Assembly: GCA_039024295.1 (NCBI GenBank) | Contig: JBCDIQ010000379.1 | Location: 1 to 5,514, forward strand | Direction: 5' to 3' | DNA: 5,514 nt | Source of the DNA: JBCDIQ01 sp039024295 | Lineage (GTDB): Bacteria; Bacteroidota; Bacteroidia; J057 | Shown here: positions 1 through 5,514 of the stretch, piece by piece | How the letters are laid out: each line of letters opens with the position of its first letter | How positions within the stretch are numbered: position 1 is the first letter of the stretch | Program-made: the position numbers and the translations under genes | The notes under the pieces: generated by a model | Databases searched by the model: none | Told to the model about the DNA's origin: nothing | The model's input: the letters and a program-made list of their open reading frames with translations, nothing else

Positions 1-2891
1 GTGCGTACTTCGATTACCGTTCCGGGCCTGTACTGAGGCGGAATCGTAAAAGGTACTTCCATCCGGTTGTTTTTATCGTAATCATCGATTACATAGTTGG
101 GGTAGCTAACTTCCGCATAAAAAATCGGATTATTGGCAGGTGCACCCGTCCAGTTAAATAATGGTAGCTCTACCTCCTCCTCTTCCAGAAATTCTAACTC
201 ACCCGTCCAGCGGTAGAAACAAGGCTTGAACCCATCTTTCACGCCATAGGTGATGAGTACACTTGTGAGCTTTTCTTTTCCACGGTTTCTGATTTTTACC
301 ACAGGGTTGCTACAGATCGGATTGAACCTGCCGTAAATATCGGTATTGCTCGGCGCAATGATGTCTTCAAGGGCCACGTCCTTTTCAAAATTCTGTGGAC
401 CGTAGGTAATCAACTGGGTTCGCAACACATAATTTCCATTAGGGCCGCTTGGAGCCGGCTGAGACACCCCATAATCCACCATGACTTGCTGACCGGGCTG
501 TACAAATGGGGTCAGCTCATGGTCGAAGGTCTCCACTTCATCTCCGGGGCACCATCCGGCACGGTCATATATCCAGGTACCTCCCTGCGGAAAAACCGGG
601 TTAGTGGCACATTCCCTCCACACTTCCCAAGCAAACTGCTGCTGCCCATCAATGCTCAAGGAGTGTGTCTTTCGGCAGAATTCTGCACAGTTTTCTCCAC
701 TCCCAAATCCATGGCCACTGGTCCGGGTTTTGATGCGAAACATACTTCCATTAGGGTCCAGGGATAAAGGGACAGGTGGTGCATTCTGATCGGTTAATAA
801 AGAAGCGTAAGAGAAACTTCCATCATAAATGTTGCTGATTTTCAGAACATCACGAGGCGGCGTCCCTTTAATCATGGCAAATTTCAGGTCCAGCAGTTCC
901 TGGTTATTGCCCGCCTGCAAGTACACAAAATCATGAAGCAAGGGAGCGTAATCCGTCACATCAAATATCCAGGTAGTTCCTTCTGGTCCCAGGTCCAGGT
1001 TGATGCCATAAGGGGTGATATATCGTGCAATCTCGTAGCGAACCAAATTACTGAACCACAATTTAGTCCTCCGCGTAAGCATGCTATCAGGCGCAACTCC
1101 TGGAAGGGAATCCACTATCTGCCCTTGGGTGTTCAACACATAAGAGACATCCTTCGCCCGCCAAACAATCAATGTATCAGTAGGTACATCCGGCTGATTG
1201 GGCGCATCATGGCGGATTATTTGGGGCATATCTGGATTTTGGTACAGGACCGCCTGAACCGGAGCGTCTGGAACAGAATCCAATGCAGGAAAGGTATCCA
1301 ATACGGTAGTGCCGACACGTTGCTCAAATACAACATCAGGGCGTATATTGGTTGCTTCCCAGTCCAGTTTCAGGGAAGCAGCAGGCATTTGACGCCATGC
1401 AGGCAGCCCCACCAATTGACCGTCATGGTTGTTACCGGAAGCATCTGCTGTCATGGTTCCCTGTCCTTCGTTGATAGGGAGGTACGCAAGCAAATTGGCG
1501 TAATCGGGGTGAGTGGCATCTATGCTTCTGGTCATCCAGTTTTGGATGGTGGTAGCAGAAAGGGCTTTGTTCCATACCCGAACCTCGTCAATCTGACCAT
1601 CAAAACGGCTACCGGCCCATCTGCCCAACCGAATCGGAAAGTTACCGGTGTTTAGGTTAAAATTTGACTGCTGAATAAGCTGGCCATCGTAGAACACCCT
1701 GGTGGCGTTTCCATCATAGGTAATGGCATAGTGGTGCCATTCATCTTTGCTGTTTGGCAGGGTAACATCAAAATCGGGAGCTCCCCAAAGTTGAACCCGC
1801 CACAGGTTATCGCTGCCCATGGTTCTGAACGAAAAGTCACGTCCGGCACTTCCGGTAGAACCTGCCTGAAAGAGGCCGCCTCCATTGAATGCCCTTGCCC
1901 GTGCCCATGCCTCAATGGTTCGAGGGGCATTCCCGGTAATGGAAGTTTGTGCAGCCTGAGGAATATCAACATGAGAATTTTGGGAAAAATCCAGCACATA
2001 TTCATCGCCACGCGTCACTACACCACTTTGGTAGGGGGTTGCATCTGCTGTGACTTCATGGGTGGTACCCAAGGCTGACCTGGAAAACAAAAATTCTACG
2101 ACAACATTCGAGGTACCGTCCCATGAAAATGGGGTGGTGAAATACAGGTCCTTCCAGCCGGATTGGCCAAAACTGGTATTAAGCCGGTACACCTGGGTAA
2201 AACCACTGGTTTCATAGGTGGTACTGGTAAGGGAATCCTTAGGGGTGTGCTTCAGGCGCAGCGTCAACTGGCTGATATCACTGCCTAATTTACTGAGGTT
2301 TAGCCTGAGTCCGGTGATGTCACCCTGCGCAAGACCTGCCGTGGTTAGCTCTCCTGCTTTCCACAGGTACTGCGCACGACTTGTCAAAAAGTTGGTAGCC
2401 AGCGGGTCTTCTGACCGCATCATGCCCATTCCCATTCTGGCGGTATCCAACTGGGTGGTGGCGGTATACCGGGCCGATTGCTGTAGTTCACTCAAATAAC
2501 TATAGGTAGGCAGGTAAGTAAACGGCAATGAATCCGGGCTACCTCCTGATATCAGGCTGTAGGAGTTGATGGTACGACGGGTAGAATCCATTACCCCGGC
2601 AGAATCGGTGACAAAAGTGTAGGTAAGGTAATCCCATTCCCCACAAGGAAAATTGTCTGCTCGAGTACTCACGTCACATTTCAGGGTATAATACATCAGG
2701 ATTTTTTGGAACTCCGAGGTGTCAGTTGGGAATTCGTAGGTTCCCCGATATACACTAGCAGGTGCTGGGTCATCAAAGCTAAAGGTAGATACCCAGACAG
2801 TATCTCTTGCTTGTTGCGCGTGCGCAGATCCCAACCCCAGGAATATCGAAAAACACATTCCAGATATCAGAATAGAATAAAACTGTTTCAT
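1..2891 (-). CDS. Secreted PNGase F-like glycosidase with inserted LamG domain (3' end outside window)
   Basis: This is the first 963 codons of a protein that continues past the left edge. It starts at an ATG followed by a signal peptide (residues 1-25, cleavage likely after AHA). By-eye alignment to Elizabethkingia PNGase F, which cleaves N-glycans from asparagine, shows three matching blocks: residues about 30-99 (C72, C83, motif CGEWD with D87 = catalytic D60); 617-680 (YEIARYITPYG, then GTP); and 715-835 (NCAEFC with E737 = catalytic E206, C761, and DRAGWCPG with C781). All six disulfide cysteines of PNGase F are present. The position of the third acidic residue, E118, appears to be Q659. 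Residues about 100-616 are an insert: a beta-sandwich module (165-272, AQYLWKAGEL to WDGTSNVVVEF) and a LamG-like jellyroll (296-499, with DEWHHYAITYDG, FDGQIDEVRVWN and DASGNNHDGQLVG). Residues about 843-955 look like a CARDB/Ig-like domain. A type IX sorting tail may follow outside the window (inference). No clear Shine-Dalgarno precedes the ATG. Family assignment is strong; enzymatic activity is uncertain. Confidence 0.9.
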   Translation of the reverse strand, partial: MKQFYSILISGMCFSIFLGLGSAHAQQARDTVWVSTFSFDDPAPASVYRGTYEFPTDTSEFQKILMYYTLKCDVSTRADNFPCGEWDYLTYTFVTDSAGVMDSTRRTINSYSLISGGSPDSLPFTYLPTYSYLSELQQSARYTATTQLDTARMGMGMMRSEDPLATNFLTSRAQYLWKAGELTTAGLAQGDITGLRLNLSKLGSDISQLTLRLKHTPKDSLTSTTYETSGFTQVYRLNTSFGQSGWKDLYFTTPFSWDGTSNVVVEFLFSRSALGTTHEVTADATPYQSGVVTRGDEYVLDFSQNSHVDIPQAAQTSITGNAPRTIEAWARARAFNGGGLFQAGSTGSAGRDFSFRTMGSDNLWRVQLWGAPDFDVTLPNSKDEWHHYAITYDGNATRVFYDGQLIQQSNFNLNTGNFPIRLGRWAGSRFDGQIDEVRVWNKALSATTIQNWMTRSIDATHPDYANLLAYLPINEGQGTMTADASGNNHDGQLVGLPAWRQMPAASLKLDWEATNIRPDVVFEQRVGTTVLDTFPALDSVPDAPVQAVLYQNPDMPQIIRHDAPNQPDVPTDTLIVWRAKDVSYVLNTQGQIVDSLPGVAPDSMLTRRTKLWFSNLVRYEIARYITPYGINLDLGPEGTTWIFDVTDYAPLLHDFVYLQAGNNQELLDLKFAMIKGTPPRDVLKISNIYDGSFSYASLLTDQNAPPVPLSLDPNGSMFRIKTRTSGHGFGSGENCAEFCRKTHSLSIDGQQQFAWEVWRECATNPVFPQGGTWIYDRAGWCPGDEVETFDHELTPFVQPGQQVMVDYGVSQPAPSGPNGNYVLRTQLITYGPQNFEKDVALEDIIAPSNTDIYGRFNPICSNPVVKIRNRGKEKLTSVLITYGVKDGFKPCFYRWTGELEFLEEEEVELPLFNWTGAPANNPIFYAEVSYPNYVIDDYDKNNRMEVPFTIPPQYRPGTVIEVR

Positions 2892-2978
2892 AGGAAGAAA
2901 ATGGATGAATGGTCAAACCACAATATAGGGAAAATCAAATGTGTTTGGAAAAACTGAAGGGATCAAGTTTTATCAGGC

Positions 2979-3692
2979 TTAAATTTCTTTCAGCACAAAA
3001 TCAGGCACCCAGGCTTCGTGTCTGCCTACGCGAATCCGCCTCCACAGGTCATAGCTATCCACAATCGTCACGGTAAGCCCTGGCGCAAAAGGGGCTGGCA
3101 CCTTTTCGGCCCCATAGGCAGGGCGGGCATAACTTTGGGTAGGATAAATCAGCACGGCTTGCGGAGACTGGAACAAATGGCCAAATACCAAAGCGCCACA
3201 AATGGCCAGTGCCAGCAAACTTAAACTGATGCGGGTAAACCGGTTGAGCGGGCCTTTCCAGGTCCGTAAAATCAGCAGGCTCAACAAGACACATCCTAGG
3301 GCTATGCCGGCTCCCCAAAAAAGGTAGGTGCGAATAAAATAAAAGAAGAAGGGTTCACTTCGACCATGGCTGATGCCCCGCAGTCCAAACTTACTGGTTA
3401 GCTGCCGAATTTTAGGCGGCACGGCTTCCGGGCGGAAGTGTTTCTCCAGGGTCCTGAGGTAAAAAATAGTTTGGGGAAAGTTGCCCCCTTGCTCGTGTAA
3501 AAATGCCAGGCGATACAAGCTTTGCTCAGAGTAGTGATGCTGGGCAAATGCAGCTTCATACAGTCGGAGGCTCTCTTCGTATTGCTTTTGCTCAAATCGG
3601 GCGGCAGCTTGTTGCATGAGGGTTTCCGGGGGCTGGCCCCAGCATATCCCGACTAACAACAAAAAGAAAAAAAAGCTCGTATGTATTTGCAT
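2979..3692 (-). CDS. BatE-like membrane protein: TPR, two TM segments, SH3-like tail
   Basis: A 237-residue protein. An N-terminal signal peptide (residues 1-20, a run of F and L, ending CWGQ) is followed by a helical region with TPR-like periodicity (about 24-90; AAARFEQKQYEESLRLYEAA is a typical TPR helix pair). Two membrane segments follow at about 124-143 and 155-172. The C-terminal 60 residues end in WRRIRVGRHEAWVPDFVLKEI, the pattern of a bacterial SH3 (SH3b) domain. This order matches BatE proteins of Bacteroidota bat (aerotolerance) operons, but no batA-batD neighbours are visible, so it is called only BatE-like. The TPR and SH3 parts are probably periplasmic, in protein-protein or cell-wall contacts (inference). 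The ATG sits about 37 nt downstream of a perfect TATCTTTG promoter element and begins a good signal peptide. The PNGase-like gene follows after 87 bp with no convincing terminator between, so co-transcription is possible. Confidence 0.85.
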   Translation of the reverse strand: MQIHTSFFFFLLLVGICWGQPPETLMQQAAARFEQKQYEESLRLYEAAFAQHHYSEQSLYRLAFLHEQGGNFPQTIFYLRTLEKHFRPEAVPPKIRQLTSKFGLRGISHGRSEPFFFYFIRTYLFWGAGIALGCVLLSLLILRTWKGPLNRFTRISLSLLALAICGALVFGHLFQSPQAVLIYPTQSYARPAYGAEKVPAPFAPGLTVTIVDSYDLWRRIRVGRHEAWVPDFVLKEI

Positions 3693-3717
3693 AACGATTT
3701 TTACCCATCTATCTTTG
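3686..3717 (+). promoter_or_regulatory. Bacteroidota-type promoter for the tRNA-Lys/tRNA-Leu unit
   Basis: TTTG at 3686-3689 and TATCTTTG at 3710-3717 are separated by 20 bp. This matches the Bacteroidota primary sigma consensus (TTTG, about 19-21 bp, TAnnTTTG) at every fixed position. Transcription would begin near 3723, about 40 nt before tRNA-Lys. The -33 element overlaps the first codons of the opposite-strand BatE-like gene. Confidence 0.7.
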
Positions 3718-3738
3718 CATCACCTTTCGCAAAGATAG
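3709..3738. repeat. Perfect 10-bp inverted repeat spanning two opposed -7 elements
   Basis: CTATCTTTGC (3709-3718) and its exact reverse complement GCAAAGATAG (3729-3738) flank a 10-bp spacer. Each arm contains one TATCTTTG promoter element, one per strand. The symmetry may simply reflect two identical promoter boxes, or it may also serve as an operator; the sequence cannot tell. Confidence 0.85.
3730..3737 (-). promoter_or_regulatory. -7 element of the BatE-like gene promoter
   Basis: On the minus strand this reads TATCTTTG, a full match to TAnnTTTG. It lies 37 nt before the ATG at 3692, giving a predicted leader of about 31 nt. No good TTTG lies 19-21 bp upstream; only a T6 run (3751-3756), about 13 bp away, is near. 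The -33 half is therefore weak or absent. Confidence 0.55.
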
Positions 3739-3762
3739 GTTTTTTGACGTAAAAAACGCGTT

Positions 3763-3835
3763 GAGTCGATAGCTCAGTTGGTAGAGCATCTCCCTTTTAA
3801 GGAGAGGGTCCAGGGTTCGAGCCCCTGTCGACTCA
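3763..3835 (+). tRNA. tRNA-Lys (anticodon TTT)
   Basis: A 73-nt cloverleaf can be drawn completely. The acceptor stem GAGTCGA pairs with TCGACTC. The D arm is GCTC-AGTTGGTA-GAGC. The anticodon stem TCTCC/GGAGA encloses loop CTTTTAA with anticodon TTT at 3796-3798. The variable loop has 5 nt, and T stem CAGGG/CCCTG encloses TTCGAGC. The discriminator is A. The 3' CCA is not encoded. It decodes AAA/AAG. Confidence 0.97.
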
Positions 3836-3836
3836 C

Positions 3837-3859
3837 AAAACCCCGAGAGGGGTTTTTTT
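3837..3859 (+). terminator. Intrinsic terminator after tRNA-Lys
   Basis: AAAACCCC (3837-3844), a GAGA tetraloop and GGGGTTTT form an 8-bp perfect stem followed by further T residues (seven T in all, 3853-3859). It starts 2 nt after tRNA-Lys and ends 7 nt before tRNA-Leu. The A-tract before the stem could also let it act weakly on the minus strand. Confidence 0.8.
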
Positions 3860-3866
3860 GTCTCAC

Positions 3867-3952
3867 GCTCTGGTGGCGGAATTGGTAGACGCGCTAGCTT
3901 GAGGGGCTAGTGGGAGTTAATTCCCGTGAAGGTTCGAGTCCTTTCCAGAGCA
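3867..3952 (+). tRNA. tRNA-Leu (anticodon GAG)
   Basis: An 86-nt class II tRNA. The acceptor GCTCTGG pairs with CCAGAGC. Anticodon stem CTAGC/GCTAG encloses loop TTGAGGG with anticodon GAG at 3901-3903. The long variable arm (GGGA...TCCC) is typical of leucine tRNAs. T stem GAAGG/CCTTT encloses TTCGAGT and has one G-T pair. The discriminator is A, as expected for tRNA-Leu. The 3' CCA is not encoded (CCT follows). It decodes CUC/CUU. An alternative fold giving TGA (Ser) was discarded because it misplaces the anticodon stem. Confidence 0.96.
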
Positions 3953-3960
3953 CCTAAAAC

Positions 3961-3996
3961 CGGCCAGTTATTCATGACTGGTCGTTTTTTATTTTT
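3961..3996 (+). terminator. Intrinsic terminator after tRNA-Leu
   Basis: CGGCCAGT (3961-3968) pairs with ACTGGTCG (3977-3984), with one G-T wobble and an 8-nt loop. It is followed by TTTTTTATTTTT. It closes the tRNA transcription unit 8 nt after tRNA-Leu. Confidence 0.85.
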
Positions 3997-4121
3997 CCAG
4001 GGGAAGGGATTAAACAAGCACTTGCAGCAAGTTTCTAATTATCATAGATATTTTTTTATCAAGCTTGCCATAAAAAGCCGGACAACTGGTCCTCCTATTC
4101 ATTTAATGGGTATCCTTTAAT

Positions 4122-4472
4122 TCATAACCCCTTTACACATCCGTCAATGTACCAACCCTCCTTTTTTCTGATAAAGGTAAATTCACAGGCTGGCTTTAAC
4201 GGTTGAGGTTGATGGAAATATAGATAAATGATGGAATCGTTCTTTCGGACCACCACATTATTACTAATAGATTTTTGGAGGACTTTGAATAATATAGATC
4301 GGCTTTCCCGCTCATTTAAATCGCCAAACGCACGCTGTAGCTCAGAGGCTCCGTTTTCTGTAGTGCAAGAAAGTACCTCTTCCAAATCATTCTCATCGAT
4401 GCCAACCCTGTAAATGCTCAAGGGTTTCTTGAAACGAGGCGTCATTGCAACTTTGGCAAACCAGCATAACAA
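4122..4472 (-). CDS. Hypothetical small protein, probably the body of a frameshifted lipoprotein
   Basis: The open frame gives up to 116 residues, but its start is doubtful. The longest version needs a TTG start at 4472; the first in-frame ATG is at 4445, giving 107 residues. Neither has a visible ribosome-binding site. Upstream, the frame stays open without any ATG to a TGA at 4515-4517. The body looks like real protein: charged helices around residues 25-60 (DENDLEEVLSC, ELQRAFGDLNERESR), then strand-like segments ending FTFIRKKEGWYIDGCVKGL. A final strand with KxxGWxIDG is seen in NTF2-like small lipoproteins, but this is only a resemblance. No family is recognised. A hydrophobic lipoprotein-type leader lies in another frame just upstream (see 4393-4518), so a one-base shift may have broken the gene, or the read contains an error. 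The MORN lipoprotein gene lies upstream in the same direction. Confidence 0.55.
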   Translation of the reverse strand: MLCWFAKVAMTPRFKKPLSIYRVGIDENDLEEVLSCTTENGASELQRAFGDLNERESRSILFKVLQKSISNNVVVRKNDSIIYLYFHQPQPLKPACEFTFIRKKEGWYIDGCVKGL

Positions 4473-4518
4473 GTAGGAAAAGAATCTGAAATCTGCTACA
4501 AACCTTAATAAGAATCAC
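4393..4518 (-). pseudogene. Out-of-frame lipoprotein signal peptide upstream of the 4122-4472 gene
   Basis: This frame runs from a possible GTG start at 4518 to a TGA at 4393-4395. It encodes a textbook lipoprotein leader: basic residues K5 and R9, hydrophobic core ILFLLVMLV, then CQSCND, resembling the ACN/SCN lipid-attachment motif of Bacteroidota (candidate lipidated C24, although Q at -2 is not canonical). It then overlaps the other frame and stops. Removing one base in the overlap, for example around the TTTCAAGAAACCC stretch, would join it to the 4122-4472 body as a single lipoprotein of roughly 130 residues. The start codon is uncertain since no ATG precedes the core. Confidence 0.45.
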
Positions 4519-4623
4519 CTTGAGATGTAATTATAAGAATGGTACGAATCGAATATTTCACAAATCAGCTAAGTGAATACAGCCTGAGAATAGACATTTT
4601 TACAACTGGTCTATCCGGATTCC

Positions 4624-5508
4624 CTAGTTCACCAACGGAGTCGAAATTTCAAGGGTATCCACAGTAATCGAATCTGCAAATCTATAATCAACCTCAAGCA
4701 CAATGGGAACAATACGATTTTTAGGTTGCTTAGGTGAAAACTTCAAGATATACCTCCTTGTATCTCTAATTTCCCCTAGTGAAATAAATACAAAATGGTC
4801 GTAGAACTTCTTCTCTAACAAATGAACTTCTCCTACTACAAAGTCACTTTTGGCTGTAATTACAATAAGCTCAGTTACATCTTCTTCTAAATCTTCCCTA
4901 TCTTTTCCTTTTATAACGACTATGGGCCTCCCAATAATCTCATATGCCCCAGTAGAGTCATCACATGTAATCAGAAAATCACAATCCTTACCTGATCCTG
5001 TGATACAGTATTTTTGCGTTTTACCAGTTGTATCAAATTGAGTTTTTCCACCCACTACTTCCCCTGATGCAAACCAAACTTTCTCCCGAATTCTTCCCAT
5101 TTGGTCATACATATTCCATTCTCCATGTGCCAAATCGTCAACCATCGGTCCCTGAGTTACGGGATTTCCATTGCGATGGAAACAGGTTCTATCCCCAACA
5201 TTTTCTAAGTCAGTAAAAAGATAAATACAATTTATGGTTCCGTTTTCGTAAAAAGAGGCCAGAAACTTTGTAGAATCTTGAGTATTGTCCTTTTGGTTTT
5301 CTTTAACTATAACACCGAACGCCGTTTTTAGAGAAGAATCACGCTCGGTTAAGAGATAGGAAAATTTAGAAGAATCATCTAGAATCCAAGAAATTTTCTC
5401 CTGTATTGGATCGGTAGTCTCCGACACCCTAGAAAGGGAAGTATTGTTGCATGCGACAAACTGCCATATAAAAAGCATGTAGAGCGATATTCTAGGAACC
5501 TTAATCAT
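4624..5508 (-). CDS. Lipoprotein with MORN/YwqK-type repeats
   Basis: A 294-residue protein. Residues 1-20 form a lipoprotein signal (MIKVPRISLYMLF..., lipobox FVAC with lipidated C20, followed by NNTS). N at +2 gives no clear membrane-sorting call. Residues about 84-152 carry the periodic pattern of MORN_2/YwqK repeats: FYENGTINCIYLF, CFHRNGNPVTQGPMVDDLAHGEW and MYDQMGRIREKVWFASGEV. In this family such repeats form extended beta-hairpins and usually have no enzymatic role. Residues about 155-294 are not recognised; they are strand-rich with acidic stretches (EDLEEDVTELIV) and two cysteines (C176, C182). The ATG at 5508 is favoured because it gives a complete signal peptide; M11 would delete its basic start. 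Only 6 bases upstream are visible, so promoter and RBS cannot be judged. The next gene lies about 105 bp downstream with no clear terminator between. Confidence 0.85.
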   Translation of the reverse strand: MIKVPRISLYMLFIWQFVACNNTSLSRVSETTDPIQEKISWILDDSSKFSYLLTERDSSLKTAFGVIVKENQKDNTQDSTKFLASFYENGTINCIYLFTDLENVGDRTCFHRNGNPVTQGPMVDDLAHGEWNMYDQMGRIREKVWFASGEVVGGKTQFDTTGKTQKYCITGSGKDCDFLITCDDSTGAYEIIGRPIVVIKGKDREDLEEDVTELIVITAKSDFVVGEVHLLEKKFYDHFVFISLGEIRDTRRYILKFSPKQPKNRIVPIVLEVDYRFADSITVDTLEISTPLVN

Positions 5509-5514
5509 TTTCTA

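Noticed and set aside
933..1655. A 240-codon open frame on the plus strand
   Set aside because: It lies wholly antisense to the PNGase-like gene, whose reading shows clear family motifs. The frame has no recognisable domain, and its openness reflects the codon use of the real gene.
2921..2953. Possible promoter for the PNGase-like gene (minus-strand TATATTG with an upstream T5 run)
   Set aside because: The -7 box mismatches TAnnTTTG and the -33 box lacks the TTG core. It is placed plausibly, about 30 nt before the ATG, but is too weak to list.
3929..3952. tRNA-Leu 3' end as an attachment site
   Set aside because: No second copy of the tRNA 3' end and no integrase gene could be found within the window, so no att site is annotated.
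4072..4092. Minus-strand hairpin GGAC-CAGTT-GTCC followed by GGCTTTTTA, downstream of the 4122-4472 gene
   Set aside because: The stem is only 4 bp and the T run is short and displaced, so it cannot be called a terminator with confidence.
3926..4120. A 64-codon plus-strand open frame starting MKVRVLSRAP
   Set aside because: It begins inside tRNA-Leu and runs through the terminator; peptides of this kind are typical false translations of tRNA 3' ends.
4082..4611. Ten-base direct repeat ACAACTGGTC at 4082-4091 and 4602-4611 flanking the frameshifted gene
   Set aside because: About one such 10-mer match is expected by chance in 1.5 kb, and there is no transposase or terminal inverted repeat to support a mobile element.

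Overview
The window looks like chromosomal DNA of a Bacteroidota bacterium. Evidence for this: a PNGase F-type secreted glycosidase (a family best known from flavobacteria) carrying adhesion-type modules; lipoprotein signals of the ACN/SCN type; no clear Shine-Dalgarno sequences; and promoter elements matching the Bacteroidota consensus TTTG-N20-TAnnTTTG. The genus cannot be read from the sequence.

Layout. Positions 1-2891 (minus strand) hold the first 963 codons of a large secreted protein that runs off the left edge. It is a peptide-N-glycosidase F (PNGase F) homologue whose N-terminal catalytic domain is interrupted by an insert of about 515 residues, containing a beta-sandwich module and a LamG-like lectin fold. 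The open frame has no stop inside the window. At 2979-3692 (minus) is a 237-residue membrane protein with signal peptide, TPR-like helices, two transmembrane segments and an SH3-like tail, resembling BatE. Its start abuts a compact promoter region (3686-3738) that also appears to drive the rightward tRNA pair tRNA-Lys(TTT) and tRNA-Leu(GAG). Each tRNA is followed by a hairpin terminator.

Right of the tRNAs the DNA becomes visibly more AT-rich (spot counts about 32-35% G+C, against about 45-53% in two lines of the left part). It holds two minus-strand genes. One is a short unrecognised protein (4122-4472) whose probable lipoprotein signal peptide lies in another frame (4393-4518), suggesting a frameshift. 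The other is a 294-residue lipoprotein with MORN/YwqK-type repeats (4624-5508).

The PNGase-like protein would act outside the cell on glycoproteins, with the LamG and beta-sandwich modules probably aiding binding. Nothing in the sequence ties it functionally to the BatE-like gene beyond shared orientation and an 87-bp gap. No CRISPR array, insertion sequence or recognisable defence system is present. The points most worth a second look are the split PNGase architecture with a changed catalytic residue, the overlapping back-to-back promoters, and the frameshifted lipoprotein.
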